From a virus, in the IMG/VR virus record IMGVR_UViG_3300046169_000084, positions 1-35,269 of that record: DNA of 35,269 bases. One strand, given 5' to 3'. Within the stretch, counting starts at the first letter, position 1. The number at the start of each line of letters is the position of its first letter. This document shows positions 1-7,743 of the stretch, piece after piece. The position numbers and the translations under genes are program-made. The notes below the pieces were generated by a model. The model was not told the origin of the DNA. It saw only the letters and a list, made by a program, of their open reading frames with translations, and did no database searches.

Positions 1-1
1 A

Positions 2-175
2 AATCCTTTTTATATAAGATTACTTTGGGTAGCTAGAAGTAACAAGATTCGTAAATACGAAAGCCAAATTCATAAAATAATAAGAGGCAGTCACCATAGA
101 GGGGAATGGTATGATATACCGCAAATACTAGCCAAACAACTTAGAAACATAGTGAGACACGATGAAGAAAGCTAA
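2..175 (+). CDS. GIY-YIG (MUG113/T5orf172-type) endonuclease, C-terminal part
   Basis: The frame is open from the left edge and encodes the last 57 residues of a nuclease whose N-terminal part is at 35023-35269. Visible family signatures are NPFYIRLL, then E-S-Q-I-H-K (the Glu and His expected near the metal site) and GEWYDI, a typical close of the MUG113/T5orf172 branch of GIY-YIG nucleases. It overlaps the next gene by 14 bases. It lies inside the terminase large subunit gene, so a homing-type role is inferred. The two parts would be in frame if 1, 4, 7... bases are missing between the window ends; a direct join runs into a stop. Activity is not shown by sequence alone. Confidence 0.75.
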   Translation, partial: NPFYIRLLWVARSNKIRKYESQIHKIIRGSHHRGEWYDIPQILAKQLRNIVRHDEES

Positions 176-509
176 AGTAATAATGTATGCTCGTTTTGGG
201 GTAAACGTAGAACAAGACGAGATAGACTACATAAAAACAAAGATGGAAGAGTTCTTAGAGATGATAGAGGCTGAACTTGTTGGTCAGAAGTGGGAGATAC
301 TGGCAAAGAATCAGAGTTCTAAGGCGATACACGAGATTATAAAGCAATGCGGAAAGAATGGATGGGCTATCCTGACATACGACCTTAAAACATTACACCA
401 GCACCATTCAGGTGCAATGTCCTTAATAGCGGAGGGTGACGATGTCGGTGTGCCTGTCTATTTCATTGAGGGAGGCGCTGTCATGCAAACATTATTCAGT
501 AGATTATGA
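162..509 (+). CDS. Resolvase-fold protein, catalytically degenerate
   Basis: The 115 residues follow the layout of a serine-recombinase N-terminal domain: a first strand with YAR, an EQ at the place of the usual Q/E, a middle helix, a strand AILTYDL, and a closing VPVYFIEGG strand. The nucleophile position (S in YARVS) reads F-G, and the Arg-rich DRLxR segment reads DLKTLHQ, so strand-exchange chemistry looks lost. There is no C-terminal DNA-binding domain. It overlaps the GIY-YIG gene upstream and, by four bases (ATGA), the terminase nuclease part downstream, so it travels with the insertion that splits terminase. It could be a DNA-binding or structural helper, or simply share the fold. Confidence 0.5.
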   Translation: MKKAKVIMYARFGVNVEQDEIDYIKTKMEEFLEMIEAELVGQKWEILAKNQSSKAIHEIIKQCGKNGWAILTYDLKTLHQHHSGAMSLIAEGDDVGVPVYFIEGGAVMQTLFSRL

Positions 510-1291
510 GAGAACCAGATAAGGTCTGGGACATACCCCTATGGGAAACCAATCACAGTAAACAACGACTGCTCCAAGAGGAAGCGATGGACTTTCTGTC
601 GTATAAACTTGGATACGAAATGAGCGAGGAAACAGATGACCCAACGAGAAAGGCTTACAAACACTTTGACGGATACAATCACTACCCTGATGGGAATCTT
701 ACGGCTCTTGATTACGATAGTGGGCATCCTGTCTGGCTTTGTGCTGATTTCAACAGGTCTCCTCATTGTTGGGCTCTTCTCCAAGTTAAAAGAGCTCGTA
801 ATGGGCTTAAGCAGTATGTTATTTTCGATGAAATCTTCTCCAAAGAGGCTTTAACCACTGAGCAAGCCCTAAAAGCAGTAGAATTACTGAAAAAATGGGG
901 TGTTTCTAAGGTTTTATTGGCTGGAGACAACACTTCCAACCAAAAAAGTGGTAATTATGGTCGTGTAGGTAAAAATGATTGGGACTACGTGCGAGAAGTC
1001 TTTGATGAACACGACATTTCGTATAAAAACGAGCTAGACATCCAGAACCCTAAAAGAAAGGTTCGTGTAGACAAAGTAAACAACGTAATTTACGCTGGAA
1101 CCAATGGAGAAAGGCGTTTATTGGTCAATACTCGCTGCGAACACGTCATAAAGGATTATATGTACTCCATTGTAAACGATAAAGGGCTAAAAATAGACAA
1201 TGGAGATAGGGGTCACATGTCCGATGCTACTGATTACGCTATCTGGCGTAATGAACGTGGCAGTAATGCCCCTATGTATGTGCTCCGCTAA
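506..1291 (+). CDS. terL: Terminase large subunit, C-terminal nuclease part (split gene)
   Basis: This 261-residue protein is the RNase H-like headful nuclease of a large terminase. The three acidic positions expected of the fold are visible: D81 in LCADFNRSP, D141 in LLAGDNT, and D240/D243 in GHMSDATDYAIW, the usual last motif. The N-terminal stretch DIPLWETNHS is the linker normally found just after the ATPase domain. The ATPase part is a separate gene at 34218-35033; together they give 532 residues, a normal full length. The start ATG overlaps the stop of the preceding gene, so it is likely made by translational coupling. I infer that the two chains assemble into a working terminase that cuts and packages DNA through the portal. 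Confidence 0.88.
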   Translation: MREPDKVWDIPLWETNHSKQRLLQEEAMDFLSYKLGYEMSEETDDPTRKAYKHFDGYNHYPDGNLTALDYDSGHPVWLCADFNRSPHCWALLQVKRARNGLKQYVIFDEIFSKEALTTEQALKAVELLKKWGVSKVLLAGDNTSNQKSGNYGRVGKNDWDYVREVFDEHDISYKNELDIQNPKRKVRVDKVNNVIYAGTNGERRLLVNTRCEHVIKDYMYSIVNDKGLKIDNGDRGHMSDATDYAIWRNERGSNAPMYVLR

Positions 1292-1671
1292 CTTCTTTTA
1301 ATGGATTTAGCTCGTTTGCCCATACCAACACGTCTCTTTTCACGAACAGCCTTCTTGCCCTCGCCACGTTTACGTAGTTCTTGCCACGTTACTGGGGTCT
1401 TAGAGGAAACCTTAACGGTGGGTCGACATTTCTTTACGCCTTTGAACTTGGCAGAGCCACAAGCCTGTCCGTCTTGGGTCTTCCATTTCTCCTTCATCCA
1501 TCGGGCTACACCAGTTGTACCTGACTTCTTGCCTTTATACGTTCCACCCCTTTTCTTGTATTCCTTTACTATCCACGCAGAAGCATACGCACTAGGGAAT
1601 ATCTTGAACTTACGTTTAGCCTCAGATTTAACTCGGCTGTATAGGGCTGGTTTTGCTGGAGTATTTGCCAT
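1288..1671 (-). CDS. Small basic protein, DUF5872-like
   Basis: The 127-residue product is strongly basic. It carries the pattern FPSAYASAWIVKEYKKRGGTY, then TGVARWMKEKW, then a CG...CRPTVKVSSKTPVTWQEL tail. This is the arrangement I associate with DUF5872-type proteins of phages and large DNA viruses; their function is unknown. It runs against the late operon, tail to tail with the terminase nuclease part (4-base overlap) and divergent from the next gene, like an independently expressed moron. Its upstream region holds a 9-bp inverted repeat. Nucleic-acid binding is plausible from charge only. Confidence 0.65.
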   Translation of the reverse strand: MANTPAKPALYSRVKSEAKRKFKIFPSAYASAWIVKEYKKRGGTYKGKKSGTTGVARWMKEKWKTQDGQACGSAKFKGVKKCRPTVKVSSKTPVTWQELRKRGEGKKAVREKRRVGMGKRAKSIKRS

Positions 1672-1705
1672 AATTGCGTCAAACTTATGGCTGAATTACA
1701 CTAAA

Positions 1706-1732
1706 ATTCAATACCTTACTTTAGTATTGAAT
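1706..1732. promoter_or_regulatory. Inverted repeat in divergent promoter region
   Basis: ATTCAATAC and GTATTGAAT are perfect 9-base arms separated by 9 bases. They sit between the minus-strand DUF5872-like gene and the plus-strand gene starting at 1764. The position suits an operator for a dimeric repressor or a hairpin in a leader; no T-run follows, so a terminator is less likely. Confidence 0.5.
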
Positions 1733-1763
1733 CTTTATGGAATATACGTATATTTTTGACACC

Positions 1764-2048
1764 ATGAGTAGCAAAAAAGACCCAAAACTTACAAGGTACG
1801 GAGTAAGTGGCTATAACAAGCCTAAACGGACTCCAAGTCATCCTACTAAGTCTCATATTGTAGTAGCAAAAGTGGGCAACAAAGTAAAGGTTATACGCTT
1901 TGGTCAACAGGGTGTATCAGGTGCAGGCAAGAACCCTAAGACTAAGGCTGCAAAAGCTAGACGCAAATCCTTCAAGGCTAGACACGCAAAGAACATAGCT
2001 AAAGGACGTATGTCAGCAGCATATTGGGCGGATAAAGTAAAATGGTAA
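1764..2048 (+). CDS. Small basic protein, conserved phage family (DUF6321-like)
   Basis: From ATG 1764 the product has 94 residues. It begins with a lysine-rich KKDPKLTR segment and SGYNKPKRTPSHPTKSH, and ends in RKSFKARHAKNIAKGRMSAAYW...KW. I recognise this as a conserved small phage protein often near packaging and portal genes, of unknown function. An in-frame ATG at 1737 would add nine residues; I prefer 1764 because relatives begin with the KKDPKL segment. The high Lys/Arg content suggests DNA contact during packaging, but that is inference. Confidence 0.68.
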   Translation: MSSKKDPKLTRYGVSGYNKPKRTPSHPTKSHIVVAKVGNKVKVIRFGQQGVSGAGKNPKTKAAKARRKSFKARHAKNIAKGRMSAAYWADKVKW

Positions 2049-2052
2049 CGTT

Positions 2053-2172
2053 ATGCCTCTTCAGCGTGGTTCTTCACCAAATATTATTCAGCAAAACATT
2101 CGACAACTTATCAAAGAGGGTTATACGAAGCAACAAGCTATCGCTATAGCCCTACAATACTCAAGAAAGTAA
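2053..2172 (+). CDS. 39-residue basic protein (DUF6496-like)
   Basis: The product is MPLQRGSSPNIIQQ followed by NIRQLIKEGYTKQQAIAIAL and a short basic end. It matches the layout of a tiny phage family: a basic start, an N-I-R...G-x-x-x-x-Q-A-x-A-I-A helix, and a Lys/Arg tail. Its stop overlaps the portal start by one base, so translation is probably coupled to the portal gene. No function is known; the family is commonly found next to portal or terminase genes. Confidence 0.6.
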   Translation: MPLQRGSSPNIIQQNIRQLIKEGYTKQQAIAIALQYSRK

Positions 2173-3731
2173 TGATAGACACCTCAAAGTTATATTCCGT
2201 ATCCAAAGACGCTGTCGAAGACATCGTAATGAAAGAAACTCGTCACCCGTATTATAGCGTGGTTCTTGACCGAGCTAAAATCATGAACAGTTGGTTCCAA
2301 GCGGAGTATGACGAATACACAGCCATTTCTAGCACGGTCTTTTCTGATAAGTCCTATATCATTGACCAGAGCAGTATTGAGTCGGATGAAGAGTACAGAG
2401 AGCGTTTAGGTCGAATGAAGCTGTTCCCACTGGAGCAGAAGTTCTTCTCGGCACAACAGCGCATTTATGACGAGAACAACGTCAACCGAATGTACCCTGA
2501 CAACAAAGATTTCTGGAAGTGGAAGGAAACGAATTTTGATGATGCAGGGTGTTCCATCACTGAGTTTTACCGAGACAAGGTTCTCTTCGTAAAAGAGGTT
2601 TTGGGGTTTGGTGCAGTAGTAACCGACCTTATGATAGATGGTAACGGAAACCCTGTTACCGACACAGACGGCAACGTAGTTCCTTACAACTTTGTTGTGC
2701 GTCCCCACGAAATATGGAACTTTCAAGTGAAGCAAGGCGCTCTCACGTTGCTTGTTACTAGGCAAATGTATTATGACCTAGACAACGTTAAGAAGCATAA
2801 GTGGACTGCCTACACACCTGAGTACATCTGCGTGTACATCGAAGAGAATGGGAAGAAACAAAAGACTCTGGAAATACCTAATCCATTCGGAGAGGTTCCA
2901 GCCACGCTACTCAAGGGTCAGACGGATGCTAACAGTTCGTTCATTGTAGGTAAACCTCGTAGATATTCCCTTAAGGGTATGTACCTAGCCTCTTCTGAGT
3001 TGTTTTATGACCTGAAGAAGGGTTCTGAACTGTTCGGGCATCCTATTCCTGTTCTCACAGATTCCATTGTTCGAAGTCTAGCTGGTGTAGCTGATGATGA
3101 CCAGTACGACTCTCGCACCATCAAAGAGGGTGTTGGTATGGCTATCATCATTCCTGATGACCAGCAAATACCTAGTAATATGTTGTACCAAGCAGATATG
3201 CAGGGCTTACAGCACCTTAGAGACGTAATTTTTGGTGATTTAATGTCGCTCATTTTCTCTATGGCTCAGGTTCGAGACAAGTCCATTGTTAAGAGCAATG
3301 TATCGGGCTCTGCTAAGAGATTTGATAACGTAGAAGAACAAGGGTTACTAGCGTCTACCGCTATGGACATGGAGATGATAGAGATGCAGGTGCTTAGAAG
3401 AATGGCTAAGGTTCGTGATGAGGACTACGAAGGATACGGTGTAACCTATTCGAAACATTACGACTTATCCAGTGCGGATGAGATATTCCAAGACATTACA
3501 GAAGGAATGCAGTACCACGCAATGTCTCTGCCTCTCATTAAGAAGTTGACCAGTGAATATATGCGCAAGCGCTCCATGCCTCAAGAAGACATTGAAGAAG
3601 TAATGCAACATTTTGATGATTATGGTATGCCTAAAACGCCTACTGACCTACGAAATTTAGTGGATATTCTTCCACAAGAAGAACTTCAACGCCAAGCACA
3701 AGTTGGTATTGAAACACAAAGCGAGCAATAA
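2172..3731 (+). CDS. Portal protein
   Basis: The 519-residue protein lies directly after the terminase module and before the scaffold and coat genes, the usual portal position, and has a normal portal length. The N-terminal half is rich in aromatic and acidic residues. The segment around residues 355-415 (IFSMAQVRDKS, SGSAKRFDNVEEQGLLAS, MEMIEMQVL) resembles the long stem and wing helices of portal families. It would form the dodecameric ring at the capsid vertex, bind the terminase and act as the DNA channel. The assignment rests on context and general resemblance, not a single diagnostic motif. Confidence 0.78.
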   Translation: MIDTSKLYSVSKDAVEDIVMKETRHPYYSVVLDRAKIMNSWFQAEYDEYTAISSTVFSDKSYIIDQSSIESDEEYRERLGRMKLFPLEQKFFSAQQRIYDENNVNRMYPDNKDFWKWKETNFDDAGCSITEFYRDKVLFVKEVLGFGAVVTDLMIDGNGNPVTDTDGNVVPYNFVVRPHEIWNFQVKQGALTLLVTRQMYYDLDNVKKHKWTAYTPEYICVYIEENGKKQKTLEIPNPFGEVPATLLKGQTDANSSFIVGKPRRYSLKGMYLASSELFYDLKKGSELFGHPIPVLTDSIVRSLAGVADDDQYDSRTIKEGVGMAIIIPDDQQIPSNMLYQADMQGLQHLRDVIFGDLMSLIFSMAQVRDKSIVKSNVSGSAKRFDNVEEQGLLASTAMDMEMIEMQVLRRMAKVRDEDYEGYGVTYSKHYDLSSADEIFQDITEGMQYHAMSLPLIKKLTSEYMRKRSMPQEDIEEVMQHFDDYGMPKTPTDLRNLVDILPQEELQRQAQVGIETQSEQ

Positions 3732-3749
3732 TTAACTTATAATCACATT

Positions 3750-4496
3750 ATGAGCGAACAAAACATAGAGCAAGCTGATGCTCCTGAATCAGCAGTAGAG
3801 GAGACAACCTCACAAAACACCGTACAAACACAACCAGAATTCGACAAAGACAAGTTTTTTCGTGGTGCATACAACGAAGGAAAAAGTAAGGTCGAAAAGG
3901 ACGTTGTAGGAAAGTTCTCTGAATTACTGGGAAATAACGTTGAGTCATTAGACGATGCTTTTTCGCTAATCCAACAGACGCTTCAACCCAAGCAAGAAGA
4001 GAAGGGTGAGTCTGAAAAGTTGCGTGAGCTATTGCAACAGTACCAGCAAGAAGCTGAGTCTGCAAAAGAGCAACTCATGATGACTCAAATGGAGAATCGC
4101 ATAAACACTGAGTTTCAGTCAGCGTTCAGCGCACTCCAACAAGATAATGAACTGACTTTACGCCAAGACTATGTAGAACAACTGTTCTATAACGAGTACG
4201 AGATAGAGGAGTCTAATGGGGAGTTTTATGCCGTTAAAGATGGTGTTCCTGACTTAGACGAACAGGGCAACAGAAAGTCAGTGGCTAACTCACTCGTTGA
4301 GTTTGCTAAACAATTTGCGAAGCCCAAGAAAGTGGGCGCTGGCGGAGCAACTGGTGGTACTCCAGCTAGTAGTGAAAGACCTAGTCGAGCAGAGTTTCAA
4401 GAACTTGTGCGCTCGTCTAATCCAGCAGACCGTGCTAAGGCAGAGGAGCTTTTCGGAGCGATGAGAGCCGCAGGCGGTTGGGCTGAACAAGCGTAA
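3750..4496 (+). CDS. Scaffolding protein
   Basis: The 248-residue product is highly charged. It has an acidic, disordered N-terminus (1-30), Gln/Glu-rich helical stretches (70-130) likely to form coiled coils, and a Gly/Ala-rich linker followed by a short helical end with AGGWAEQA. This composition, together with its place between portal and coat genes, is characteristic of internal capsid scaffolds. It is expected to guide coat assembly into a procapsid and then leave. No protease motif is visible, so scaffold removal is probably not by a self-encoded protease here. Confidence 0.72.
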   Translation: MSEQNIEQADAPESAVEETTSQNTVQTQPEFDKDKFFRGAYNEGKSKVEKDVVGKFSELLGNNVESLDDAFSLIQQTLQPKQEEKGESEKLRELLQQYQQEAESAKEQLMMTQMENRINTEFQSAFSALQQDNELTLRQDYVEQLFYNEYEIEESNGEFYAVKDGVPDLDEQGNRKSVANSLVEFAKQFAKPKKVGAGGATGGTPASSERPSRAEFQELVRSSNPADRAKAEELFGAMRAAGGWAEQA

Positions 4497-4602
4497 ATCC
4501 ATCTTATTATGGTTAGGCAAAACCTTAATTGTCATGTTCTGGTCATAGCGACCCAAAAGCTAAAATATAACATTATACCTATAATTTAACTTTTATAAAG
4601 AC
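4497..4602. other. Intergenic leader before the coat gene
   Basis: This 106-base AT-rich gap is the longest in the head module before the coat gene. It includes TATAAT near 4580 but no convincing -35 at the right distance. It may hold a coat-specific promoter or an RNA processing site; I cannot decide from sequence. Confidence 0.3.
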
Positions 4603-5796
4603 ATGGCAATTAATAGTAATTTTTCCATTTACGAACCAGAGGCGTTTGTTGAGGTAGCTCTAGCTAACCAGTATCCAAACCGACCAATGGTATCAAAAGC
4701 CGTTACTAACGTAGCTGGCGCATCTATCGAAGGTCTCGTTGCAGCTCGTAACAAGACTGTAAGTATCACTCGTGCAGTAAAGCCTACTGGAGCTCCTAGC
4801 TCTTACTCAGGTTCTTACTCTCTAGGTACTCCTGACGCTAACGAAGAGCAATTAGTAATCAACAAGCATTACTACTCTGGATTCAGCATCGACAAGGCTG
4901 ACCAAAAGTTTGCGCTTCCTGACTTAGTACAACAGCACTTCGTACCAAGACTACACCAGCTTATTGACCAAATCAATAGTGACGTGAAAGTTGAGGCTCG
5001 TAAGGCTTTTGAAGTAGCTTTCGCTGACAACAACACTGACTCTACTGTAATGGACGACAATGACCTTGCAGAAGCTAGAAAGATTATGGCTTCTCGTAAG
5101 TTCACTACTGATAACCTAATGATGGTTATTGACCCATTCGTAGAGAAAGACCTTACTACTTTGAACATCTTCCAACAAGCCAACACTCGTGGTTCTGCTG
5201 ACATTCAGTTAGGTGGAGCTATGGCTCGTGCTTATGGTTTTGACTTCTTCGTAGACAACGAAGGTTCTAGTCACACTGTTGCTACTGTAACTGACGCTAC
5301 TATCGCAGCTACTGAAGCTATAGGACAAACTGAGCTAACTATCGACAATGGTAGTGGTGGTGCAGCAACTGTATCTTTAGCTGAGGGTGACATCGTTACT
5401 TTCGGTTCTGCTAAAGGCACTGATGACTTCTACACTGTTCAGTCTCAAACTGGAACTGTATTGACTATTAAAGAGCCATTACGTGCTGCTCTTGCTAATA
5501 ACGATACTATCAACCCAGTTGATATTGCTTCAGGCGACACTGGTCGTGAGCAGTTCTTCTACGACCCATCTGCCCTTGCCTTAGTAACTGCTGTTATGCC
5601 TTCAGTGGATAGCGGTTCAGGTTCTGGCGTGCGTAGAGCTGCTGGTTTCGAGCCAATGAACAACGTAAACTACACATTGACTATCGAAGAAACCAAGTCA
5701 GGTGCTGACGTACTTATCGAAGTTCTTTACGGAGCTAAAGTATTCAGACCAGACCTAGGTGGACGATACATTCGTGGTAACGTAGCTAAGGCGTAA
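4603..5796 (+). CDS. Major capsid (coat) protein, P22-like HK97 fold
   Basis: The 397-residue protein starts with a helical N-arm (IYEPEAFVEVALANQYPNRP). It has the NKHYYSGFSIDKADQKFALPD segment and the long helix with DQINSDVKVEARKAF seen in P22-type coat proteins. Residues 225-305 form a beta-rich insertion (ELTIDNGSG, GDIVTFG, YTVQSQTGTVLTI) like the I-domain of that family, followed by PSALALVTAVMP and a closing GGRYIRGN strand. Codon use is strikingly uniform (many ACT, GCT, GAC), as expected of a highly expressed gene, and a strong terminator follows directly. It builds the icosahedral shell on the scaffold. Confidence 0.85.
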   Translation: MAINSNFSIYEPEAFVEVALANQYPNRPMVSKAVTNVAGASIEGLVAARNKTVSITRAVKPTGAPSSYSGSYSLGTPDANEEQLVINKHYYSGFSIDKADQKFALPDLVQQHFVPRLHQLIDQINSDVKVEARKAFEVAFADNNTDSTVMDDNDLAEARKIMASRKFTTDNLMMVIDPFVEKDLTTLNIFQQANTRGSADIQLGGAMARAYGFDFFVDNEGSSHTVATVTDATIAATEAIGQTELTIDNGSGGAATVSLAEGDIVTFGSAKGTDDFYTVQSQTGTVLTIKEPLRAALANNDTINPVDIASGDTGREQFFYDPSALALVTAVMPSVDSGSGSGVRRAAGFEPMNNVNYTLTIEETKSGADVLIEVLYGAKVFRPDLGGRYIRGNVAKA

Positions 5797-5816
5797 GCCC
5801 TAGTAACTAATTAAAA

Positions 5817-5851
5817 GGGGTGTGGCTCTTCGGGGTCACCCCCTATTTTTT
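5817..5851 (+). terminator. Rho-independent terminator after the coat gene
   Basis: GGGGTGTGGCTC pairs with GGGTCACCCCC around a TTCG tetraloop closed by C-G (one T-C mismatch in the stem), and six Ts follow. The UUCG loop makes this hairpin very stable. It would stop or attenuate transcription after the coat gene, reducing expression of the connector and tail genes downstream. Confidence 0.85.
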
Positions 5852-5873
5852 AACTACACATAAAACAAGATTC

Positions 5874-6329
5874 ATGGCGTTTAGCGACTTAACACTTACT
5901 AGAAACAATATTGATGCACTAGAAGAGCTAACGTTCAAGGGCGTTAACGTCACTACGGGCACGACAACGCTCAATCTATCGGAGAAGGATAACCTAATAC
6001 TAGGTAAAGCAATTAAACTCCTTAAAACGGATATTCTTGAGAATTTACGAGAATATATAAACGATTCTACGTATGCTACAGAGACTGCGTTGTTAGACGC
6101 TATTTATGCAGCAGATTCTGAAGAACTTCTTGTTGACTTGCTTTCATACAAATTTTTAGAGTTGTGGTTTGCTCAAGACGCAACACACAGAGATAGCTAC
6201 TCATTCACAAAAGCTGGTAAATATTACAATATGTATAACCAGTATCTTACTGCTAACCTTAGAAGACTTAGTGGTTTACTAGCGAAACCAAAGACCACGC
6301 CAAGAGTCCGATTTATGAGTATGTACTAA
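5874..6329 (+). CDS. Head-tail connector (adaptor) candidate
   Basis: From ATG 5874 the product has 151 residues. An upstream in-frame GTG at 5820 lies inside the terminator hairpin and is rejected. The protein is mostly helical (LTRNNIDALEELTF, LGKAIKLLKTDILENLREYI, SEELLVDLLSYKFLELWF) with a basic C-terminus. First after the coat gene is the usual place for an adaptor that docks under the portal. It is followed by three further connector or completion genes with almost no gaps. Family motifs are weak, so the role is from position and fold style. Confidence 0.55.
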   Translation: MAFSDLTLTRNNIDALEELTFKGVNVTTGTTTLNLSEKDNLILGKAIKLLKTDILENLREYINDSTYATETALLDAIYAADSEELLVDLLSYKFLELWFAQDATHRDSYSFTKAGKYYNMYNQYLTANLRRLSGLLAKPKTTPRVRFMSMY

Positions 6330-6330
6330 T

Positions 6331-6837
6331 ATGCCAACACTAGGTCAAATATTAACAGATGACTTAGCGTCTAAATTAAATGATAGTGGATTCTTAAATG
6401 ATGCGCTAGAATTTACCCGTGATGTAATGATTGAGTCAATAAAAGACTCTAGTGAGTATGGGTATAATGCTGACGGTTCATTTTGGGACGAGCTTAGCGA
6501 TTCCCATGCTAAAAGAAAAGGTGGGGATTATACTGCTGATTTAAGGTTTAAGTTTTATTCTACTGTGGGGGCAATGGATAACCTGTACGCATCTGTTCAA
6601 AGCGATAACACATTTGAGTTTGAGTTTGGTGACGATAAAATGAACGCATACATGGAGGCTCACCAATATGGCTTATCTAATGGTCGCTCGAGGATGCCAG
6701 AAAGAAGATGGGCTCCAAATGAAGCAGATTTAGAATCACCAATGCAGCAAGAGAACTTAAAGAAAATAGAAAGTTTTATAACAGAATATTTAAACGAGTC
6801 CTCTACTGTTCAGGGTGCTCAAATAGTAAGTATATAA
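6331..6837 (+). CDS. Head-tail joining / virion morphogenesis protein
   Basis: The 168-residue product combines an N-terminal helical region with a central beta region (DLRFKFYSTVG, TFEFEFGDDK) and the conserved-looking MPERRWAP turn, comparable to the lP-x-R-x-f/w motif of HK97 gp10-like and phage-virion-morphogenesis proteins. The start lies one base after the previous stop. Such proteins close the neck or organise the tail terminator. The match is partial. Confidence 0.5.
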   Translation: MPTLGQILTDDLASKLNDSGFLNDALEFTRDVMIESIKDSSEYGYNADGSFWDELSDSHAKRKGGDYTADLRFKFYSTVGAMDNLYASVQSDNTFEFEFGDDKMNAYMEAHQYGLSNGRSRMPERRWAPNEADLESPMQQENLKKIESFITEYLNESSTVQGAQIVSI

Positions 6838-6838
6838 C

Positions 6839-7294
6839 ATGGATAGAAACGCAATACTTAGTGGGTACGTAACGAGCTTCAGTTCCTATTCATCTTCAGA
6901 TGCAAGACCAACCGTTGAAAAGGTATTGAAGTTTAGCGGTAACAATTTCGATATTAGGAAGCGTGCAGACGTTAAGCGTGAAGTAGTAGTATTCAAACTA
7001 TTAAACGGAACTACTGATTACAGGCTTAATGATGAAAAACCTAGTGAATTGAACCAGAGGTTTCAAGCGCTAGTATATATTGAACAGCCCGATTCGCATA
7101 GCTTGAAAGACACGATATACGATAGGGCATTAGAAATTAGTGACCAGCTGTTTGATTGGGCAACCACGACAACGGCTTCAGACGTAAACAGTGATTTGTG
7201 GACGTTAACAGTTATTGGAGTAGATGGTATCGAGGAAAGAGATGGATACTTATCTACTGTAGTGAATTTTGAAAGTATAATTAAAATATCCTAA
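6839..7294 (+). CDS. Tail terminator / neck completion protein candidate
   Basis: The 151-residue product has alternating strands and helices (REVVVFKLLNGTTDYRL, RFQALVYIEQPDS, LWTLTVIGVDGIEERDGYLSTVVNFESI) typical of small tail-terminator proteins. These are commonly about 130-160 residues and encoded immediately before the tail tube gene, as here. It would cap the tube and join it to the neck. Evidence is positional and compositional. Confidence 0.55.
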   Translation: MDRNAILSGYVTSFSSYSSSDARPTVEKVLKFSGNNFDIRKRADVKREVVVFKLLNGTTDYRLNDEKPSELNQRFQALVYIEQPDSHSLKDTIYDRALEISDQLFDWATTTTASDVNSDLWTLTVIGVDGIEERDGYLSTVVNFESIIKIS

Positions 7295-7309
7295 ACCAAA
7301 CACAAAACA

Positions 7310-7732
7310 ATGGCAAAGTTTATATTAGACAAAGTCACCCTGTCAGATGGCAACAATTACGATGCCGACGAAGGTGATATAACAAATGTTATTGTAGAGG
7401 CTTCGTTGCCTACTATTGAACCTAATCAAGTAACCATTGAGAATGGTCAGCTAGTAAACGAGTCTTATACGGTAAACATTGAAATGAGAACCAAATCTAC
7501 AAATCTTTCTGGTAGTAAAACAAACGCTATATTAGCTAGTGGTCATGTTTCTACGGATGGCACTCTTCCTATTAAGAGCTATATACGATTTGTTGGGGCT
7601 TCTAATTCTTTTAACATAAGCACTGGAGCTATATACTTAAATGGCTACGAAGATTATAGCAACGGTAGAATAGAAACAGTCTTAACTGGTACACTAGAAG
7701 TTATTAGTGCTACTGACGGCTTAACTAGCTAA
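7310..7732 (+). CDS. Tail tube protein, paralogue 1
   Basis: The 140-residue beta-rich protein directly follows the tail terminator candidate and precedes the chaperone/tape measure module, so it is a major tail tube candidate. It shares two segments with the next gene: EPNQVTIENGQLVNESY (EPNQVTVEDGQTINESY there) and the C-terminal LNGYEDYSNGRIE (LNGYQDFSNGRRE there). It is the shortest of three related products in a row, so it may form the basic tube and the others variants, rings or tip components. Confidence 0.65.
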   Translation: MAKFILDKVTLSDGNNYDADEGDITNVIVEASLPTIEPNQVTIENGQLVNESYTVNIEMRTKSTNLSGSKTNAILASGHVSTDGTLPIKSYIRFVGASNSFNISTGAIYLNGYEDYSNGRIETVLTGTLEVISATDGLTS

Positions 7733-7743
7733 GGAGGCTTATC

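Noticed and set aside
1-505. Group I intron carrying the GIY-YIG gene
   Set aside because: The insert is filled by overlapping coding sequence up to the nuclease part's start codon, leaving no free 3' catalytic core. RT-PCR could still overturn this.
162-509. Active serine integrase (temperate phage)
   Set aside because: Catalytic serine and Arg motif missing, protein far too short, and no attachment site or repressor seen.
1301-1759. 152-codon + strand frame opposite the DUF5872-like gene
   Set aside because: Its product is low-complexity and Phe/Leu/Pro-rich, and the minus-strand protein has a recognised pattern and typical composition.
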